Source: Mikania micrantha (Eukaryota; Streptophyta; Magnoliopsida; Asterales; Asteraceae). Taken from it: a stretch of 64,000 nt of DNA. The notes below the pieces were generated by a model. It saw nothing but the letters and a program-made list of their open reading frames with translations, was not told where the DNA came from and made no database searches. Where the stretch lies: assembly GCA_009363875.1 (NCBI GenBank), contig CM018687.1, forward strand, positions 22,203,764-22,267,763, given 5' to 3'. Below are positions 57,233-64,000 of the stretch, one piece after another. A program made the translations under genes and the position numbers. Each line of letters begins with the position of its first letter. Within the stretch, counting starts at the first letter, position 1.

Positions 57233-57880
57233 TGTTTAGCATTCCGTAACAATAACCGTTATAGTTTCATTTTTGTTTAACCTCGCATACGTATATACAC
57301 AATAGTGTCAATCAAATTTCTGTGTTTCAACACTGTGTTGTCTGACATGTTTCTGACTTTTAAACCCTATGGTTTCAGTCAGATTCAGACAATCATATGA
57401 TAGTTTCATGTTAATCAAAATGCATCAATAGTATAAACATAGTTTCACGTAATGTGTACCTGAGTTACTGTACAAGTTACAGTGCAACTTACTGTTCCGG
57501 TAACGATTCCGGCACAGATGTTACACTTGGGCAAACCCAATTGCCCATTTTCTTTTGTTTGATTCGTTTTTCGTCCGGTTTTCGGTCAATGATTATCGTT
57601 TGTTGACATTCGTCTTAATTTTGTTTGTTATGCGCTCAAATATTAGTTAACTTTTTTTTGAATTCCTTTTTCGATAATTCACTAACGTTTGTGAGATCAA
57701 GACACGTGTGTGCATTTTTGGTATTTCATTGAATTACAATGCGATTGTTTGTGTTTGAACTATCGTACCTCATGTCACACTAATTTAAACTAATTCAAGT
57801 TCCACGTATGCTTTAATAATTTAAAATATTATTAAATTAAACAAAATCCTAACCTGGATTTTGCGGGGTCTCACATCCAA

Positions 57881-58733
57881 TTACGCTGGCCACTCATAAT
57901 TGTGAATTGTACCACCTGATTACCTTAGTTCAACTCAAGTTAAGAAATTTTCTATAAATTAAATACCTTGAAATAATAATTAAACTAGATACGTGGAGTT
58001 ATATATATATTTTGAAAATCACTCGATTACGCATGTTTGATATCCTGCGTGCAATACTTCCATCACCACTCCCATATACACTATCATACTGTACACACAC
58101 CATTTCTCACAATCATATAACATGTCCACTGTACAACTTTTAAATTGTAAAAATCTAGAATCCACCATCAGTATTAGCTACTTTCCATAAAAAGGTAGGC
58201 ATGAACCAAAAACTACGAAGGTTGCAACTGCAGCCGCACGACCCAACAATTGATACAATTGTCAGCTGAATCATAGATTCTGTGTGGTGCTTTAGAATCA
58301 CATTCGCCGGTCCACGTACCCTATCCTCCAAGATATCGAATCAGCCTCCATAGCAGTCAACTACTCATTAAGGCTCCACTCATCAGTACGGGCTTGTTCC
58401 AGCGAAGCAGCAGTCTGCTGGACAGTATTATAAGTCCTGTAGCCTATGATTCCCTGAAACTGGTCTTACGTATCCTGGAGATCTACCTTAACCCTATGTA
58501 GCCGTGATCGTAGCTCGACATGTGCAGAGGACTCTCTTGCTCGTAACTAGGATGGAAAAGGTCACATGGAGCTAGCTAACCCCGCACAAGGTATTGTCCA
58601 GGTGGTAGAGGGTATCTCGACAAGATATCATCCTTCCCACGACGTCTTTTTTTGGCATCAAGGACATTTGGAATTTCATCTCTGATGAGACTTTGTAGTT
58701 AAAGATAGCAGTGGGGAAATTTATATATATATT
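57881..58733 (-). pseudogene. Flank of the nest and chromovirus gag-like remnant
   Basis: 57881-58200 is AT-rich with no call. From 58656 leftward on the minus strand a gag-like reading (MPKKRR...) runs to about 58200 through several stops (segments DQFQGIIGYRTYN and QTAASLEQARTDEWSLNE). I assign it to gag from its position between a primer-like site at 60241 and decayed pol; sequence support is weak. Confidence 0.4.
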
Positions 58734-59122
58734 CAGTGGCGGATCCAGGAAAAATTTTCAGTGGGTTCACTAGTTATAAACACTTCAATTAGATAGAACC
58801 GGACACAAAAAATTTCGGGTCGGTTTGACGGTTCGAGTCTTGTAATGTATATCACGTAATAACAATGCAATATATTAAGTCAATAATTAAAAAGATATCG
58901 TCATTAATTAAAGAGTTCGAAGGTGCGAAGTGTACGCTCGTTTAAGATTTCTGAGCTCCGGACTAAACGAGAGTCAAAGGGGTCGCGCCCCTGGTGGGGT
59001 TCGGGGCAACGCCCCGAAACATAAACGAAATTTAGGAAAAAATATTAATTTCGGAAAGTTATTTAACACGATTCTATATAAATTCATGCATTGATTATCG
59101 AGAATTATCTAACAAAAATCAC

Positions 59123-59225
59123 TTAATCCATTCGTAACGCTTTCAAGTGCTTCCTTTTCAACCGCACATTTGTCTTTACGATCTTCACTGCCAAAAAACA
59201 TCTCTCAACTGTCGCGGTTGAAACC
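59123..59225 (-). pseudogene. hAT transposase C-terminal fragment
   Basis: A minus-strand reading (VSTATVERCFLAVKIVKTN, then RLKRKHLKALRMD and stop) resembles the hAT dimerisation domain, whose hallmark is (A/T)VER.F..(M/V)..(I/V)K. Only about 34 residues remain, so it cannot be active. Confidence 0.65.
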
Positions 59226-59364
59226 ATAGGGGCCTTAAAATAAATTCCAAGGGTGCCTAATTATTTTATTTAATCAACATTAATATAAATTACATGGTTT
59301 TTAAGAAGTTGAGTGGGATCCTTGCCACCCACTAACCTCTTCTTGCATCCGCCCCTGGACTTAC

Positions 59365-59500
59365 TCCTGAACAAGTGATTCTCCAAGCTGCCTCGTGGCA
59401 TAAATTCATAAACCAGAAGCCTATGTTCATCTTCCAAACAATACCCAATCAAATTCACCAGATTTTGGTGCGAAAATTGCCCTAAATAATTCACTTCCGC
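59365..59500 (-). pseudogene. Captured exon of a receptor-like cytoplasmic kinase
   Basis: A 136-bp stretch on the minus strand preceded by ATTGCAG and followed by GTAAGT, so an exon with both splice sites intact. It encodes AEVNYLGQFSHQNLVNLIGY followed by CLEDEHRLLVYEFMPRGSLE, characteristic of subfamily VII receptor-like cytoplasmic kinases (APK1/PBL type): the end of the N-lobe with the hinge. The lysine-containing upstream exon and the catalytic HRD exon are absent. The reading frame is undamaged across the exon, suggesting a young capture or slow decay. Confidence 0.85.
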
Positions 59501-59749
59501 CTGCAATAATCAAGATTTTCTCTAACAAATATCACCTGTATCAATCAAGTTGATAAATTACTGTGAAAATTTCATTAATAATTCACTCTTAAAAATCTTA
59601 ATGGTTCACTTCAGGATTCACCCCTAAAATATCAATGGGTTCACCCTATTGTTAAACTCCTTCGAAATTTTTTTTCCTACTAACCAGCCGAAGCTCGGTG
59701 GGTTCCTGTGAACCCATTTTTTGTATGTACATCCGCCACTGTATATATT

Positions 59750-60240
59750 GATATTGAAATTTGAGATTGACAATGATCATCCTTTTCGTAGTGAACTTGA
59801 AAGTTCTTTTTATCAAATTCTAGTTAATAGAATAATGGATCTAAGAGTAAGAATCCCCAACATGACTAGCATCAGAAACATCATCATCAGATTCATGTGG
59901 TTATCTAACATGTGGTCAAAGTTGTGAAGGAGTAGTTGATACATGTGACACCGTTGCACTAGGTGCCAGGTGTGGAGATTCAGCAAAATCACTATCAGAG
60001 GTAGAAAACTGGAAGAAATGGCATCAATGAGAACTCGATGTATAACCTCCACAATGTATTCTTTAAGTAACTTCAGGATCTCAGTATGAAAATTTTGGTA
60101 TCATATCAATATTATGTCATTAATACCTAGTAATAATAAGTACTCTTGTAAAATACGCATGTAATTGCACTCTATGTTATCATATGAGCCTAAGGTTATA
60201 GCCTAGGTTTCTAAGTCAGCCTAATTATTTATAATCACTA
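59750..60240. other. Unassigned AT-rich sequence
   Basis: Probably decayed leader and gag of the host element. No readable gene. Confidence 0.4.
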
Positions 60241-60253
60241 GCTTTGATATCAA
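60241..60253 (-). other. Degraded primer-binding site
   Basis: GCTTTGATATCAA on the plus strand, i.e. TTGATATCAAAGC on the minus strand, close to the initiator tRNA-Met type TGGTATCAGAGC. It lies directly beside the LTR-like sequence at 60256. Confidence 0.5.
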
Positions 60254-60255
60254 CC

Positions 60256-63176
60256 TAACACACCTTCACCTCTCAACACCCGATGATGTCACTTGTTGTC
60301 GTAATGTGTTCCAAAAGCTTTATGGTGAAATCACCGAGAGGGGTGGGACTTTTGTTGTGGTCGTATCAAATCACATACATGGCATACTAAACATAAGTTA
60401 TATTAAATGACAAATTAAGATTACATTATCTTTGTTATAGTTATCCAAAGTAACTTAGAGGTTTAATAAATGCGTTAACCTATTGTGCATCCACACCTTC
60501 GATTCTTTCGTTTAGTCGCTGTTCACTTGAAACTGGTTTTTGTAATATAAAAATCAGCACGATTACTGGTGAGTTCATAGTTGTAATAGACTCAATGTAA
60601 GTTCAAAGATGTAATAGACTCGATATAAGTTCATAGTTGTAATAGCCTTGATGTGATGTGATATGATAAGTATACATGTATATACAACTTTATGAATATG
60701 ATTCACCATGAAAACCCATAACCAAATCCTATGTGACTGTAACGTATTTGCGGCAATACCTGAAGGTAAAACCTTAGCCTCACTATTAATGCCTATCATT
60801 GCATTAAGCTAATATCTTGTATTGTAATAAATGGCAACAGGCATTCACATCAGGGTAGACGCTGTCTTCCTGTGAATGGGGTTGTCAGCCCGATAGTACT
60901 ATCAATGTTATCATCCATCCCATCCATGATTTTATTGGTTATAGTTGTTATGTGAGGATTTTACAATAGTCGTATCATTTTTCATGTAATCATGAGACAA
61001 GAGTTGAAATACACAAGTAACATGCAAGCATATCATTTTAATTTGAAATATTTAACCATAATTTAATTGTAATGCAAACCCTGAGTTTTAGAAATACAAC
61101 GGTTTAAAAAGGGTAATGATCTCACATAAGTATATCATTATAATTGAAATATGGAAACATATTGTAGTTGTAACAGAGTTCCCGAGTTTTGGAAAACAAA
61201 ACATTGAAAGGGGGTTTATGAAACTCAATGAAATTGAGACACGTAATATCTTTATAATAGTATTGATATCCCCAAGTTTTGTAAACCAAAATACTTAAAA
61301 GGGGTATGAGACTCACCGGTGTTATTGAAGTTTTATAACTGATTGTCAAGATAAGTATGCAGATCTTGAAGTGAAATCTGCAATTTGTTAAAGTATTGTT
61401 AATTGTTGTGACATTGACTTCTATATCACAAATCGGAATCTTATTAGCTTACAGATCGAAATCGGGTTGCCAAATTGCGAAGCGGGCCGCGAAACGGAGC
61501 TCAGAACGCAAAACCGATCAAATTAGGGTTTTGGTCGGAATTTGGGAGCCAGAAGCAGCAAGATTTCTCCACGAGTCCCCGAAAATTTCCCAGCAACGGC
61601 GGTGCGATGGCCGGAAGTAGCGGCTCAGTGCCCGATGCTTGTGGCCCCATGGCCAGGGCTGGTGGCTCGATAGCCTGTGGCGGCAGCTCGATGGCGAGGA
61701 TAGGTTGGCTTGGTAGTAACCGAGCTTGGTCGGCAATGCCTTGATAATTATCTGGAATACCTTGTCACGATCATGCCAAGGCCACGCCAGGATCAGGCCG
61801 CGAGCTGGTCGCGTGCAGACCTTGATCTGGCCGCGATCGAGCCACATGCTCCGCGTGTAAGCCAATGGGCCAGATTTGACCCAGGGTGGGGTTTTAAGGA
61901 CTTTATCCATTTTTATCCTACTTTTCTCATACCCCAAGCTCAAAATCCTAATTATTATCATCATATAGTTTGTTAGTTATCAAGAATTCAGATTTTGATG
62001 ATTAGATCTGTGATTTTCGCAAAAAGTCATACTTTGACTATTTTTCCCTTTTTGTATTTTTGAAGGATCTTCTTTATTCCAACCATGGAATCAAGCTTCT
62101 TAGTCCTTGTTTAATTTATATGAAACTAGTGAAAGAAGAAACTTAAAATCAAAACTCACCAAATCAAAGATTTATACATTTCTGCTCAAGAACTTTGATT
62201 TTTTGCAATTTCTTGCAATTCACTTGATTCCTTTGGAATTAAGGCTTGATATTTTGTAGATTTCCATGGCTTTTAATACTTAACATGTAGGAATTGAATT
62301 CAGGCCTTCAATTGAAGAGATTCCAAAACCTTGATTTATGAGTTTTTGACAAAAATAAAGGAAATCCACCACTAAAACTTGTACTTAAAGCAAGAGTTGG
62401 ACTTCGCTATCACGTCGGATCATTTAGAAGTAATATTTAGAGATGTTTGAAGGTTGTTGCCGGATCCATGGGACTGGAAGAAGCAAAAAAACAAATTTTG
62501 GTTCATAAAATTGAAAAATTAGTTCTATCTTCATGTTTTTGATCCCAAGGCTGATGTAATCAGCCATTAGCTGGAATATTTTGTTTGATTTAACCTCCCA
62601 AAGCAGCTCATTAGCTTCTTAAATTGTTCTAGAGGATGCAAGTTGTATTGGTGATGATAGCACATGTATATCTACATGATTATTTATGCATAAATCATGT
62701 ATGCATTATCCATATGTCATGATTTCATATGAAATGACCGTATTGTCCCTGCATATATATATATATATATATATTAAAGCAGGTCGGGTCATTCGGTTGT
62801 CGGGTATTCGCTGGTGTCGCGTTAGGAACTGACTTTTGCTAATTTTTGGACTATTTTTCCAAAAAATATGAATTTTTCAATTTGAATGTATTATTGTAGT
62901 CCTTTGTCATCATTTAACTTTGTAATTTGTGTTTCCTTCATTTTGGATCCCAAATCATCTTCGTTTATTGTAACTTGGTGAAATTGACATTTTTGCCATT
63001 TTTCACAGCAATTAAGTAAAATTACGACTTGTAATTGAAATGAATTTCTTTTTGGAATTGAATCACATATATATACTCATTTTCATATTTACATTTATAA
63101 GCATGTTTCCTTGTAATTAACCTACATTAACGCTTAATGTGGGTATTTACTTCGTGAATCAAGATAGAATGTCACA
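60256..63176 (-). repeat. Probable 5' LTR of an old chromovirus
   Basis: In the plus-strand view it begins TAACACACCTTCACC, aligning with TGTCACACCCCCACC of the solo LTR at 55165 (with a decayed TG), and probably ends at AATGTCACA. The shared block GATAGTACTATCAATG at about 60893 and the nearby CATTCACA... GTGAATGGGG arrangement also match 55660-55727. The right boundary is tentative; no target duplication was found. Confidence 0.5.
62753..62775. repeat. (TA)n microsatellite
   Basis: About 11 AT units, with no associated element ends. Confidence 0.9.
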
Positions 63177-64000
63177 CAAAACTATTTTTTTGATACTTGA
63201 AGACGTAACCAACGGTTCGCGCGGCTCTATACACGACCACGCCACTTTGCGCATGACAAATATGACATATATTTGAGCAAATATGCCTATTCATGTATAC
63301 AAATATAAATATAAATTTACAGTTAAAGAAAAGGACAAAATGAATGATTAGGCAGTTATGGTGGGGTCCGCTATGAGGAATGACCCTCATTTTCCCCTGA
63401 ACAAACAGGAGTGAGGGACCCACTAAGGCCTATAATAAGTTGAGAAAGAGAGAAAGAATTCTCTCACTCGGAATCAAATCAATATACACAACCACACACT
63501 CACACACACAAAACCCTAAATCATCTTCCCTGAACCAAAGAAGGTACATTGACATTGTTGAGCTCAACTCAAGATGATGACATAGAGATCAGTTAATTGG
63601 AATACATCATCGATAGTTTCGATCAATACATCTTCAATACTTTTACCGTGCAAAAATCTCTTGATCCTAATATTTAACCTATATCTAAAGTTTGGTAAAG
63701 AAAAATCTTGACTTGTACTATTTTGAAAAATTCGTGTTTTTTGATCAAACGTCCTTTTCATGGATTTTTCAAGTTTTGATGATTTTCTAACCTCAACCAA
63801 CATTCAAACATGTTTGTTTATGCTATTTGAAGCTATTACAATCGAGAATTGGGACTAGAACTTACTTGAATGAAGATTTGGTTGAAAACCCACAAAAAAT
63901 CAACTTTAGGAGATTTTGAGGTTGATTCTTAGATCCACTTGTTCTTAATCTTGATTATCAGTAAGGACTTGTTAGAAATCAGGATCAAAAGTTGTTTGAA
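63177..64000. other. Unassigned right edge
   Basis: On the plus strand a possible promoter-like run occurs: CCTATAATAAG at about 63431, a GA- and CA-rich leader with ACACACTCACACACACA, then AAG|GTACATTG at about 63543. An LTR or gene could begin here, but no coding region follows before the window ends. Confidence 0.3.

Larger units (their letters stand above)
50999..57525 (-). mobile_element. Middle solo LTR, Tekay-like family
   Basis: Reverse-complement relative of the LTRs at 19195 and 34591: its GC-rich end (CGAGCCGGCGGGGTTGGATC) mirrors 23100-23151, and CGTCACCTATACGAAT mirrors 19511-19535. It has a perfect target duplication cttgg at 50994-50998 and 57526-57530. Without the inner insertion it is about 4.45 kb. 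Candidate TATA box GGTATATAAACCC and a donor TTTCGAG|GTATGAG occur in the sense direction at about 54660 and 54441. Confidence 0.9.
48645..57875 (-). mobile_element. Outer solo LTR, interrupted by nested solo LTRs
   Basis: Plus-strand view TGTCACACCCCCAAATTACC... to ...GCGGGGTCTCACA, with a perfect 5-bp target duplication tccaa at 48640-48644 and 57876-57880. Without the nested insertion it is about 2.7 kb. No internal element sequence remains, so it arose by LTR-LTR recombination. The orientation is minus, judged from the TGTGAGACCCC start typical of such LTRs. Confidence 0.85.
58734..59741. mobile_element. hAT element carrying a kinase exon
   Basis: 1,008 bp, ends CAGTGGCGGAT and ATCCGCCACTG, with a perfect 8-bp target duplication tatatatt at 58726-58733 and 59742-59749. 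Inside are a hAT transposase C-terminal remnant (59123-59225), an internal hAT-type end ATCCGCCCCTG at 59347-59357, and a receptor-like kinase exon with both splice sites (59365-59500). A plausible history is that a deleted hAT element sat in a kinase intron and moved out using a more distant end, taking the exon along. Confidence 0.85.

Noticed and set aside
59347..59357. Separate nested hAT element ending at this internal ATCCGCCCCTG
   Set aside because: No matching 8-bp duplication of the flank gacttact was found to the left, so only the 58734-59741 unit is called as a transposed element.
61396..61976. Overlapping ORFs on both strands in the GC-richer part of the last LTR
   Set aside because: No family resemblance and conflicting frames; the position inside an LTR-like sequence explains the base composition.
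63425..63545. Host gene promoter and 5' UTR
   Set aside because: A TATA-like site and donor-like GT are present, but no coding exon follows in the remaining 450 bases, and LTR leaders here look the same.

Overview
The window is repeat-dense plant nuclear DNA with no single-copy host gene that I can support. The lineage markers are an Athila-type Ty3/Gypsy element primed by tRNA-Asp with an extra ORF behind pol, two SIRE-type Ty1/Copia elements with large acidic extra ORFs, Tekay-like chromoviruses with 3.4-4.5 kb LTRs, hAT elements and a tRNA-type SINE. This fits a large eudicot genome; Asteraceae is my best guess from the SIRE extra-ORF family, by inference only.

Layout. 1-2593: foldback and inverted-repeat elements separated by (TA)n. 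2599-15551: a complete, defective Athila-type element on the minus strand with 1,881-bp LTRs and a perfect 5-bp target duplication (gaagt). 15556-18244: a second foldback/inverted-repeat pair, a hAT MITE and a SINE, the last two with target duplications. 19195-37950: parts of two Tekay-like chromovirus copies on the plus strand, joined through the 3' half of a minus-strand SIRE-type element (26836 to about 32321). 37951-44475: a decayed plus-strand SIRE-type element. 45117-63176: decayed minus-strand chromovirus material interrupted by three solo LTRs nested one inside another (target duplications tccaa, cttgg, tgttt) and by a hAT element carrying one exon of a receptor-like cytoplasmic kinase gene.

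The most interesting signal is an organisation shared by three elements from two superfamilies. Each has an env-like extra ORF behind a candidate intron of about 0.5 kb, and each carries its own reiterated short dyad-symmetric motif: GCACGGTCGTGC in the Athila element, CATTCGSCGAATG in SIRE-1 and TCGATACTAWTAGTATCGA in SIRE-2. In each case the motif occurs in the LTR just before the TATA box, again upstream of the extra ORF, and again inside the candidate intron. The extra proteins show no evident signal peptide or membrane segment. I suggest they may be nuclear proteins that recognise their own element's motif, as VANC anti-silencing proteins do for VANDAL transposons; this is a hypothesis.

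Almost every coding region is broken by stops, frameshifts or deletions, so they are annotated as pseudogenes. The longest clean reading frame is the Athila integrase.
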